NCBI GenBank assembly: GCA_963825075.1
Contig: CAWGRX010000019.1
Location: forward strand, 124,001 to 188,000
Length of the DNA: 64,000 nt
Source: CAWAVN01 sp963825075
Lineage (GTDB): Bacteria; Planctomycetota; Planctomycetia; Planctomycetales; Planctomycetaceae
Reading direction: 5' to 3'
Part shown: positions 42,737 through 50,540 of the stretch, piece after piece
Numbering within the stretch: position 1 is the stretch's first letter
How the letters are laid out: each line of letters begins with the position of its first letter
Position numbers and translations under genes: made by a program
Notes under the pieces: model-generated
Seen by the model: only the letters and a program-made list of their open reading frames with translations
Told to the model about the DNA's origin: nothing
Database searches by the model: none

Positions 42737-43102
42737 GTGCAAATTGCGATTACTTGTCGTCATGGAAACATCCGCGATGAAATGCGGGACTACATCAATG
42801 AAAAATCTCAAAAACTGCTGACTTATTTTGAACGACTGACGGCGATCGAAGTCACCGTCGATTTCAACAAAGACCACATTCGCGTGGAAATGCTGGTCGA
42901 TAGCGAGCACAAGCACAATTTCGTGGCCCACGACCTGGGAGAGGATGTCCCCGGAACATTTGACAGCGTTCTGCACAAAATGGAGCAGCAGATCCGAAAG
43001 TACAAAAGTAAAATTCAAGACCACCGCCGGGACGTGGCTTTGGGCGAACTCGCCACCCCGACCGTCGAGGCGGAGGCCGAAGCCGAAGGGGAAGAACCCT
43101 AA
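42737..43102 (+). CDS. hpf: ribosome hibernation promoting factor (HPF/YfiA family)
   Basis: A 121-residue protein starting at GTG 42737 (MQIAITCRHGNIRDEMRDYIN), with AAGGAG at about 8-nt spacing. The S30AE-like fold is visible in the beta-alpha-beta pattern QKLLTYFERLTAIEVTVDFNK and VLHKMEQQIRKYKSKI. It is the short form with an acidic tail (EAEAEAEGEE). In the cell such factors bind the 30S A/P sites and inactivate ribosomes in stationary phase. It is directly upstream of ptsN; hpf-ptsN is a classic pair of the rpoN-linked PTS-Ntr cluster, although rpoN is not seen here. Confidence 0.93.
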   Translation: MQIAITCRHGNIRDEMRDYINEKSQKLLTYFERLTAIEVTVDFNKDHIRVEMLVDSEHKHNFVAHDLGEDVPGTFDSVLHKMEQQIRKYKSKIQDHRRDVALGELATPTVEAEAEAEGEEP

Positions 43103-43264
43103 GTTTGACAATTTTTCCCCACAGTAAAACGGGAACCACGGGACAAAGGCTATCTTTCAAAAGGAGGTCGCCCAAACTCCCCTCGAATTTCTCCGCCCCG
43201 CGTTTCCGGGGCCGAAGTTGGCACAGATTACACAGAAAAAGTCTCAGACGATGAGGAGTGATGC

Positions 43265-43738
43265 ATGAAGTTATCGGACTTCGTGGTTCCCGACGCGATT
43301 CTTCCCAATTTGCAGGTGGAATCGAAAGAGGCGGCCATTCGGGCGATGGTCGGGAGCCTGAAGACAAGCGGCAAGATTCCCGCAGACGACGAAGAAAGCA
43401 TTGTCGCCGCGATTTTGAAGCGGGAAGAATTGGGTTCCACCGGCATCGGCAACGGCGTGGCCGTGCCTCACACCAAACACCCCTCCGTGGACCATCTGGT
43501 CGCCACGGTCGCCATTGCCCCGGAGGGCGTGGACTTTGCCAGTTTGGACGGCGAGGCGGTGTATATTTTGTTTTTGCTCGTGTCCCCGCCCGAACGTCCC
43601 GGAGACCATCTTCGCGGCCTCGAAAATATCTCTCGTCACCTCAGAAATCAGAATTTCTGCAACTTTTTGAAGCAATCCAAAACCAGCAACGAAGTGATGG
43701 ACTTGCTGCAAGAAGCGGACAACAACCAATTAGACTAA
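43265..43738 (+). CDS. ptsN: PTS IIA-like nitrogen-regulatory protein (EIIA-Ntr)
   Basis: A 157-residue EIIA domain. The active-site histidine lies in GIGNGVAVPHTKHPSV (VAVPH, the usual phospho-accepting His), after GSTGIGNG; later PEGVDFASLDGEAVYILFLLVSPPERPGDHLRGLENISR matches the family. EIIA-Ntr receives phosphate from HPr and regulates potassium uptake, nitrogen control and stress rather than sugar transport. It is a single-domain protein with no membrane IIB/IIC partner in the window. It is next to hpf, ptsH and ptsI and probably co-transcribed. Confidence 0.93.
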   Translation: MKLSDFVVPDAILPNLQVESKEAAIRAMVGSLKTSGKIPADDEESIVAAILKREELGSTGIGNGVAVPHTKHPSVDHLVATVAIAPEGVDFASLDGEAVYILFLLVSPPERPGDHLRGLENISRHLRNQNFCNFLKQSKTSNEVMDLLQEADNNQLD

Positions 43739-43867
43739 CAAATCCTTTCATCTTCGCCCCTCCTATCCAACATGAAATAAGGAATCCTCATCGGCTGCGC
43801 GAGAAACCCCATTCCAACCCACGCCGCATTCGCGGAAATCGTGTCCAAATCAGGAGCCAGAACCGTC

Positions 43868-44248
43868 ATGGAAAATCAAACCTTCTCTCAGCGGAAAGTT
43901 GTTGTGACGTTGGAGGACGGATTGCACATGCGTCCGATGTCACAAATCGCCCATATGGCAGGAGGTTTCGATGGCGAAGTGACAATTCAGCGGGCCGACG
44001 GCCCCGCAGTGAACGCCAAGAGCATCTTTGATTTGCTCACGCTACGGGCGGAGAATGGGACGGAACTGGTTCTGAAAGCGCGGGGCGAAGGGGCGGCGGA
44101 ATTGCTGGGCCGGTTGCAGGCGTTATTCGACTCCAATTTTGAATGGGATTCGTCGGATTCAGCGGACGACGAGTTCGCCGAGGAGGACGACCCTTCGTCC
44201 GCCTCCGAGATGCTCGGTCCGTGTCCTCAAACCGCGGAACCTGAGTGA
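43868..44248 (+). CDS. ptsH: phosphocarrier protein HPr with acidic C-terminal tail
   Basis: A 126-residue HPr-like protein from ATG 43868. The phosphorylatable histidine is in LEDGLHMRPMSQIAHMA (His 15-like), and the regulatory serine region NAKSIFDLLTL corresponds to the Ser46 site in Gram-positive HPr. The core ends around residue 85. The remaining 40 residues are acidic and serine-rich (SDSADDEFAEEDDPSSASEM), which is unusual because HPr is normally 85-90 residues. It transfers phosphate from enzyme I (next gene) to EIIA-Ntr (previous gene). An upstream GTG in frame is possible but less likely. Confidence 0.93.
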   Translation: MENQTFSQRKVVVTLEDGLHMRPMSQIAHMAGGFDGEVTIQRADGPAVNAKSIFDLLTLRAENGTELVLKARGEGAAELLGRLQALFDSNFEWDSSDSADDEFAEEDDPSSASEMLGPCPQTAEPE

Positions 44249-44392
44249 TTTCTCCGGGTTACGCTCCTTGGACTCTTCGCGATTTCCCGTCTTTTTTCAT
44301 CCTCCATCCCGCCTTGGCCCACTCACTTGCCATCGGACATTTTCACTGCCTCCGCGAAACGATTCTTCGCGAGGAGCCATCGGTAAACGAAC

Positions 44393-46138
44393 ATGCTTAT
44401 CAAACGTGGAATTGCGGTTTCCCCCGGCGTCATCAGCGGACCGGCATTTGTGCTAGGTGCCGAGGATTTTCGCATTCCGCACCGGTTTGTGCGCGTGACG
44501 GCGGTGGAATCGGAAATCGCCCGCTTCCGGGCCGCGCTCGATGCCGTCTGTGAGGAAATCCACGGCAACGAGCAACTCGCCGCCGCCCAATTGGGAAAAC
44601 AGTACGGCCAAATCTTCGCGGCCCATCTGCAAATGGCCCGCGATCCGCAGTTCATCGAAGAAATCGAATCGCTGATCCGCGACAAATGTTACTCCCCGGA
44701 GTTCGCCGCCAGCTTCGTCCTCCGCCGCAACGCTAAGGTGCTCCAGAACTTAGGGAACACGTATCTCGCGGAACGGGCCGCGGACGTGATCGATCTCAAG
44801 AAGCGGATTCTGAGCCATCTGTTGGGAGAACGCCGGCAATCGCTGGCCCATCTGACGACCCCAGTGATCGTGCTGGCCCATAATCTGACGCCCAGCGAAA
44901 CCGCCCGGCTCAACAAAAAATATGTGTTGGGTTTCGCGACCGAGGTCGGCGGGCACACCAGCCATACCGCGATTCTGGCCGGGGCATTGGAAATCCCCGC
45001 AGTGGTCGGCGTGGGGGCGTTTCTTTCGGATGTCTCCGGCGGGGAAACGGTGATCCTCGACGGGAATCACGGCGAGGTCATTATCGACCCCGACGAATCC
45101 GCCCACGAGAAATATCTCGACTCCCACGCACGCTACGTCACCGTCCACCAGCGCCTGGAAGGGATGAGAACGCTCAAAGCGGAAACGCAGGATGGCGCTC
45201 GCATCCAAGTCCTGGGGAACATTGAGTTTCCGGAAGAAGCCCAGCACTGCGTGGAGCGCGGGGCCGACGGCGTGGGGCTTTATCGGACGGAATTCCTCTA
45301 TCTCAAGAACGACCGGGAACCGACCGAGGAAGACCACTACAAAGCCTATCGCAAGGTGATCGAGGCGTTTCCCATCGAGCCGGTCGTGATCCGCACCCTG
45401 GATTTGGGGGCGGATAAAGTGCCCGGCGGTTTCCCGGACTCTTTCCACGGCGGCAACCCCGTCTTAGGACTCAGGAGCATTCGGCTGAGCCTCCAAAACC
45501 TGCCGCTGTTCAAAACGCAACTGCGGGCCATTCTGCGGGCGGCGGTGCACGGGGATGTGCGGATGATGTTCCCCCTCGTCTCGTCGCTGTTGGAATTCAG
45601 GCAGGCCAAGATGGTGATGGGCGATGTGATGGAAGACCTGGAAGAGCACGATATCCCCTTCAGGCGAAACGTGCCGGTGGGCATGATGGTCGAAGTCCCC
45701 GCCGCCGTGATGCTCGCCGAAGATTTTGCCCGCGAAGCGGACTTTTTTTCCATCGGCACAAACGACCTGATTCAGTACACTCTGGCCGTGGACCGGGCGG
45801 ATCCCTCGGTGGCATCGCTGTACAGTTCCGGGGACCCGGCGATTTTGCGGCTGATCCGCCGGGTCGTGGAAGCCGGCCACAAGGAGCACATCCCCGTTAC
45901 CGTTTGCGGGCAAATGAGTTCCAGTCCGATGTATGTGCCGTTGTTGATTGGAATGGGCCTCAGGCAACTCAGCGTCACGCCGCACGCCATTCCGGAATTG
46001 AAAGAAATCATCCGAAAGATCACAATCCCCCAAGCGGAAGAAATCGCGGCCCGTGCCCAGACGTTGGAAGTCGCGCGGGACGTGGAGAATTATTTGCAAA
46101 GCGAACTGAAAAAAATCTCCCCCGACTCCTACCTGTGA
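44393..46138 (+). CDS. ptsI: phosphoenolpyruvate-protein phosphotransferase (enzyme I)
   Basis: Takes phosphate from PEP and passes it to HPr. The 581-residue protein starts with the HPr-binding domain (GIAVSPGVISGPAFVL). The active-site histidine is in ATEVGGHTSHTAILA (GGxTSH), followed by the PEP-binding segment GADGVGLYRTEFLYLKNDREPTEE, TLDLGADK and GLRSIRLSL. The C-terminal PEP/Mg site is DFFSIGTNDLIQYTLAVDR and VTVCGQMSS (Cys). All catalytic residues are seen. It is longer than the PTS-Ntr type with no GAF domain, so it is a standard EI. The four genes hpf-ptsN-ptsH-ptsI form a relay. Confidence 0.96.
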   Translation: MLIKRGIAVSPGVISGPAFVLGAEDFRIPHRFVRVTAVESEIARFRAALDAVCEEIHGNEQLAAAQLGKQYGQIFAAHLQMARDPQFIEEIESLIRDKCYSPEFAASFVLRRNAKVLQNLGNTYLAERAADVIDLKKRILSHLLGERRQSLAHLTTPVIVLAHNLTPSETARLNKKYVLGFATEVGGHTSHTAILAGALEIPAVVGVGAFLSDVSGGETVILDGNHGEVIIDPDESAHEKYLDSHARYVTVHQRLEGMRTLKAETQDGARIQVLGNIEFPEEAQHCVERGADGVGLYRTEFLYLKNDREPTEEDHYKAYRKVIEAFPIEPVVIRTLDLGADKVPGGFPDSFHGGNPVLGLRSIRLSLQNLPLFKTQLRAILRAAVHGDVRMMFPLVSSLLEFRQAKMVMGDVMEDLEEHDIPFRRNVPVGMMVEVPAAVMLAEDFAREADFFSIGTNDLIQYTLAVDRADPSVASLYSSGDPAILRLIRRVVEAGHKEHIPVTVCGQMSSSPMYVPLLIGMGLRQLSVTPHAIPELKEIIRKITIPQAEEIAARAQTLEVARDVENYLQSELKKISPDSYL

Positions 46139-46624
46139 GCCGCCGGGAGACAACAGACTTTTACAAGCAAACATTTGGTTTAGATTTGGTGCGTATTCGT
46201 TTTTCGTCACTGTCGGATCGTTTTGGAATGAATTGGCTATCCCCAGGCTCGGCTTGCGGCGTCTCCAGCCGCCCGCCGGCATCTTGGCTTTTCAAGGAAC
46301 CGCTGGCAGAGATCAGCCGGCAGGCAGACAAGTTGCCTGGGCCGATTTCCCGCCGGGTTCCGGGTGAGAACGCCGAGCCACCCCAGATCGAAACGGACGG
46401 ACGAACGAACCTCGAACCCCTCCCAGGCGAATCTTCGTACAACCCCACCTCCGTCTGTCCAACGAACCTTCACCGGAGTGATTTGATTGATCAATCGTCC
46501 CGGAACACAACTCTTTGGCAGCGTCAGGAACTGGCATTGATGCGGAGTAGCGGCCCCTTCGTCGGGGTTCGGCGCACCTGTCGTTTTTCGCGATTCGATT
46601 CGCGGCGAAAGGTGTTTTCCGAAT
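46139..46624. other. long leader upstream of the RNase E/G gene
   Basis: About 485 bp with no gene. It contains several GC-rich stretches that could fold (for example gccgcccgccggc near 46267) and ends just before the RNase gene. RNase E genes often have autoregulatory 5' leaders; no specific hairpin was identified. Confidence 0.4.
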
Positions 46625-48202
46625 ATGAAAAAAGAAATGCTCATCAACGTTCTTCAACCCGAGGAAAGCCGGATTGCCATCGTTGAAGACGGCGTCCTCG
46701 AAGAACTTTACGTCGAACGCAACAGTGCCGAGAACTTTGTCGGCAACATCTACAAGGGCCGGATCGTCAACATCGAGCCGTCCATTCAGGCGGCGTTTGT
46801 GGACTTCGGCGTGGGGCGGAACGGGTTTCTGCACGTCAGCGACGTGGAGTACCAATACTATAAAGCCCTCCAGCCGCAAAACGGCCGGCGGTCCGAAGAG
46901 AAGGATTCCCGCGGCCGGCGAGTCCGCCATAACGACCGCAGCCCGCGCAACAAACCGCCCATCCAAGACATTTTCAAGCGGGGCGACGAAGTCCTCGTGC
47001 AGGTCATCAAAGAAGGCCTGGGAACCAAAGGGCCGACGCTCTCCACCTACATCAGCATCCCTGGCCGGTATCTGGTGTTGATGCCGGGCCTCCAGCGGGT
47101 GGGCGTCAGCCGGAAAATCGCCGACGACGATGTCCGCCGGCAGTTGCGGTCCGCCCTCAACGAACTTAATCCGCCCGAAGGTTTGGGCTTCATCATCCGC
47201 ACGGCCGGGATCGACCGCACCCAAAAGGACCTCCAGCGCGACATGAATTATCTGCTGCGACTGTGGCGGGTGATCGTGCGGCGGATCAAAAAATCCCCCG
47301 CGCCGTTGGATGTCTATGAAGACAGCGACATGATTATCCGCACCATCCGCGACATTTATAACGCGGAAATCGACACCGTGCTGATCGATCAGCAAGAAGC
47401 CTACGAGCGGGCCTGCGAGTTCATGAAAATTGTCATGCCCAAGCACGTCGATCGGGTCCAGCATTACGACGGCAAAGAGCCTTTGTTCCACAAATACGAC
47501 ATCGAAGAGGAAATCACCCGCATCCAAAACCGCCACGTGCCCCTCAAAGGCGGCGGGTCGATTGTGATCGATCAGACCGAAGCCTTGGTCGCGATCGACG
47601 TCAACAGCGGGAACTTCCGCGCGGACGACGATGCCGAGAAGACGGCTTATCAGGTGAACCTGCGAGCGGCGGAGGAAATCAGCCGGCAGATCCGCCTCAG
47701 GGATTTGGGCGGCGTGATTGTGAACGACTTTATCGACATGCGGGACGAAAAGCACCGCCGGGCCGTCGAACGCACGCTGCGGGACGCCGTCAAACGCGAC
47801 CGGGCCCGTACGAAAATTCTGCGGATCAGCCCGTTCGGTCTGGTGGAAATGACCCGCCAGCGGATTCGGCCCTCCTTGAGGCGAAACACTTACGAAAACT
47901 GCCCCTGCTGCAACGGCACCGGCCAGGTGAAGACCGCGGAAAGCGTGGCCATCGACGTGATGCGGTTGTTGATGACCGCCGCCAACCACAAGGGCGTCAA
48001 GCGGGTCAACGTGGAAATCCACGAGCGGGTGGCGAATTACCTCAACAACCGCAAACGCCGGGAGATCACGTCTCTGGAAGAGCGCAGCAACGTGGCAATC
48101 AATGTCATCATCCGCACAGACGTGGGGCCGGAGCATGTCATCATTCAGGGAACCGACGAAATCGGGAACGAAGTCAAAAATCTGGCCTTGGTTGACTCGT
48201 AA
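46625..48202 (+). CDS. rng: ribonuclease E/G family endoribonuclease
   Basis: A 525-residue protein starting MKKEMLINVLQPEESRIAIV. It has an S1-like domain with an extra charged loop (GFLHVSDVEYQYYKALQPQ, then a hydrophilic Arg-rich insert at about 90-115). The RNase H-like part carries the catalytic aspartates in VAIDVNSGNFR and IVNDFIDM. The zinc link for dimerisation is CPCCNGTG (CPxC motif). It ends soon after, without the long C-terminal degradosome scaffold of E. coli RNase E, so the form is RNase G-like. It cuts single-stranded AU-rich RNA in rRNA maturation and mRNA decay. rplU follows. Confidence 0.95.
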   Translation: MKKEMLINVLQPEESRIAIVEDGVLEELYVERNSAENFVGNIYKGRIVNIEPSIQAAFVDFGVGRNGFLHVSDVEYQYYKALQPQNGRRSEEKDSRGRRVRHNDRSPRNKPPIQDIFKRGDEVLVQVIKEGLGTKGPTLSTYISIPGRYLVLMPGLQRVGVSRKIADDDVRRQLRSALNELNPPEGLGFIIRTAGIDRTQKDLQRDMNYLLRLWRVIVRRIKKSPAPLDVYEDSDMIIRTIRDIYNAEIDTVLIDQQEAYERACEFMKIVMPKHVDRVQHYDGKEPLFHKYDIEEEITRIQNRHVPLKGGGSIVIDQTEALVAIDVNSGNFRADDDAEKTAYQVNLRAAEEISRQIRLRDLGGVIVNDFIDMRDEKHRRAVERTLRDAVKRDRARTKILRISPFGLVEMTRQRIRPSLRRNTYENCPCCNGTGQVKTAESVAIDVMRLLMTAANHKGVKRVNVEIHERVANYLNNRKRREITSLEERSNVAINVIIRTDVGPEHVIIQGTDEIGNEVKNLALVDS

Positions 48203-48273
48203 TCCCGGCCCGCAGGCGATACACTTTTCCTTTCCCATATTTTGACCTGTGGCCAGAACGAGAGATTTTGAAG

Positions 48274-48687
48274 ATGTTTGCCATCATTGCCGATGGGGGC
48301 CGCCAGTATCGGGTCAGCCCCGGCGACCGTCTTTCCGTGGATTTGCGCAGCGACGCCAACGTGGGCGATGCGATCACGTTTGATGCGGTGCTGTTAGCCA
48401 ATGGCGGCGCGGGCAGCGTGATCGGCCAGCCGACGATCAGCGGGGCCACCGTCCAAGCCAAGGTGGTTTACGCAGAGGAAAAAGGGCAGAAGCTCGAAGT
48501 CCAAAAACTCCGCCGCCGCAAAAACTCCCGCCGGCACACCGGCCACCGCCAGAAATACACCGCGGTCGAAATTGAAGACATCCAAGTCCCCGGCTTGGAA
48601 ATCGTCGAGCCAAAAGAATCCGAATCCAAACCGGAAGAAACCCCCGCCCCCGCCGCGGAAACTGGCAGCGAACAAGCGGAATCCTAA
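48274..48687 (+). CDS. rplU: 50S ribosomal protein L21 with acidic C-terminal extension
   Basis: L21 binds 23S rRNA in the large subunit. The 137-residue protein from ATG 48274 starts MFAIIADGGRQYRVSPGD (the second codon after MK) and has the L21 core GDAITFDAVLLANGG, TVQAKVVYAEEKGQKLEV and KLRRRKNSRRHTGHRQKYT. The last 35 residues, rich in Glu, Pro and Ala, exceed the usual length of about 103. It follows the RNase E/G gene by 71 nt. The rplU-rpmA pairing seen in most bacteria is not kept here: no rpmA (L27) follows. Confidence 0.96.
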   Translation: MFAIIADGGRQYRVSPGDRLSVDLRSDANVGDAITFDAVLLANGGAGSVIGQPTISGATVQAKVVYAEEKGQKLEVQKLRRRKNSRRHTGHRQKYTAVEIEDIQVPGLEIVEPKESESKPEETPAPAAETGSEQAES

Positions 48688-48819
48688 CGCAAGTCTTGGC
48701 GAGCCGAACCGCGTGAGCGGCCGGGTTATTGGCTCGGTCGCCGGAAGCCGCCGCGACAAATCGAAATCACACGCACCGTGGGAGTTCCCTGCGGTGTTTT
48801 TTGTTGAAAGGACCAAAGC

Positions 48820-50057
48820 ATGGGGAGTTGGGATCTCGACGCGATTCGGTCACAGTTCCCGGCGTTTCGGCGGCAAGTGGGCGGCGAGCCGGCGGCGTAT
48901 TTTGATGGGCCGGCGGGGAGCCAGGTTCCTTCGCCGTGGCCGAGGCTGTCTCGCGATATTTGCTCTTCACCAATGCCAACCACGACGGTCCCTTTGCCAC
49001 AAGCCGGGAAAGCGATGCCCTGCTTGCCGAAGCCCACGAAACCGCGGCGGATTTTGTGGGGACGGATGACTCCGGTTGCGTGAGCTTCGGCCCCAACATG
49101 ACGACTTTGACCTTCGCCCTCAGCCGGGCTTTGGGGCGGACTTGGAAACCGGGGGATGAAGTCATCGTCACCCAATTGGATCACGATGCCAACGTCACGC
49201 CCTGGGTCTTGGCGGCAAAAGATGCCGGGGCTTTGGTTCGGCAAGTCAAAGTGCGCCCCGAAGATTGCACGCTGGATTGGGAGGATTTCCGGTCGAAATT
49301 GTCGAACCGAACCCGTTTGGTGGCCGTGGGTTATGCTTCCAACGCTACCGGGACCGTGAACCCGCTCGAAGAGATAGTTTCCGAAGCGCATGCCGTGGGA
49401 TCGGAGGTCTTTGTGGATGCGGTGCATTATGCGCCCCATCGCTTGATCGACGTGTCGCGGTTGGATTGCGACTTTTTAGCGGCGTCGGCTTATAAATTTT
49501 TCGGCCCGCACGTGGGCTTGATGTTCGGCAAGCGAGAGCGGTTGGAAAACCTGGCCGCGTACAAACTTCGCCCCGCTCCCGATTCGCTGCCGGGCAAATG
49601 GATGACCGGCACGCAAAACCACGAAGGCATCGCGGGCGTGCGGGAAGCGATCGACTATCTCGCGGACTTGGCGGGAGATCGTTCCCACACAAGCCGCAGG
49701 GAGGCTTTGATTGAAGCCTATCGGCAAATCCAAGCGCACGAGGAAGTGTTGTGCAAGAAACTCTTGGCGGGTCTCGAAGCCTTGCCGCAACTGCGGATCT
49801 GGGGGATCACGGAAGCGAATCGGCTGGCGGAGCGGGTGCCGACGGTGTCGGTTACCCATAAATCGAAAACACCGCAGGAGTTAACGGAAAGGCTCGCCGA
49901 ACGGGGTCTATTTTGCTGGGCGGGCAATCATTATGCCCTGCCGTTTACCGAGGCAACGGGCCTGGAACCGGGCGGCACTTTGCGGATCGGCCTTTTGCAC
50001 TACAATTCCGAAGAGGAAGTGGACCGCCTGCTGGCCGCTTTGGCCGAGCTGGTTTGA
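48820..50057 (+). CDS. class V aminotransferase / cysteine desulfurase-like protein, one apparent frameshift
   Basis: Reads in two frames. The first (48820 to about 48932, MGSWDLDAIRSQFPAFRRQV) ends near QVPS; the second starts AVAEAVSRYLLFTNANHDG and runs to 50057. One missing base at 48931-48933 restores about 412 residues. It has the class V fold with FGPNMTTLTFALSRAL, VTQLDHDANVTPWVL, VFVDAVHYAPH (PLP Asp) and the PLP lysine in AASAYKFFGPHVGLMFG. It belongs to the cysteine desulfurase-like (VC1184) subfamily, whose activity is not established. It is not in a suf/isc cluster. The break is probably a sequencing indel. Confidence 0.9.
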
Positions 50058-50540
50058 CCCCGCTTTCCTGAAAATCTGATGAACGTTTCCGGAGAAGCGT
50101 CTTCTCCCTGAAATCCGCCGGGAGAAGCAACCAGCCAGCCTTGCAACGCCTCGGCGCTTCTGCAATCCTTCCGCTGGTGAAGTTCGATATTGATTGCCCA
50201 GCATTGTTTTTTGTAACTCTTTAGCCGAATGACGTTGGACTTGAATGTTTGGCCGAAGGCCATTTCTCACCGTAGCCTAGGGCAACGCCCTAGGTCTTAG
50301 GTTCCAAAAGCGTCTTTTGGCCGAAGGCCTTATTCAATTCCAAGCCAAAAAATGCCTCGTGGTGAGTTTGGCCTTCAGCCAAAAGATTGATGTTGAAGAT
50401 TCAATTCCTGGGGCGATGCCCCAGGCTACGATGAACAAGGCCTTCGGCCAAAGCTGACTTCACACGGCTATTAACTGCGAGTTTTTTCGCATGTTTCGTG
50501 GGCGGTACAACATAGATTGATAGATTGCGAGTAGAGACCG
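50058..50540. repeat. intergenic palindromic repeats of the GGCCGAAGGCC/CCTAGGGC family
   Basis: A cluster of short palindromes: ttggccgaaggcca (50249-50262), agcctagggcaacgccctaggt (50275-50296), tttggccgaaggcct (50317-50331), gtttggccttcagccaaaa (50368-50386), cctggggcgatgccccagg (50407-50425) and aaggccttcggccaaa (50439-50454). Units occur in inverted pairs. It lies between the aminotransferase and aceE. A mobile palindromic element family of this genome is the best reading; no gene. Confidence 0.75.

Noticed and set aside
46313..48238. 641-codon open frame on the minus strand opposite the RNase E/G gene
   Set aside because: It lies fully antisense to a gene with clear catalytic motifs; its composition (Pro, His, Val-rich, no family motifs) is what a high-GC antisense frame gives.
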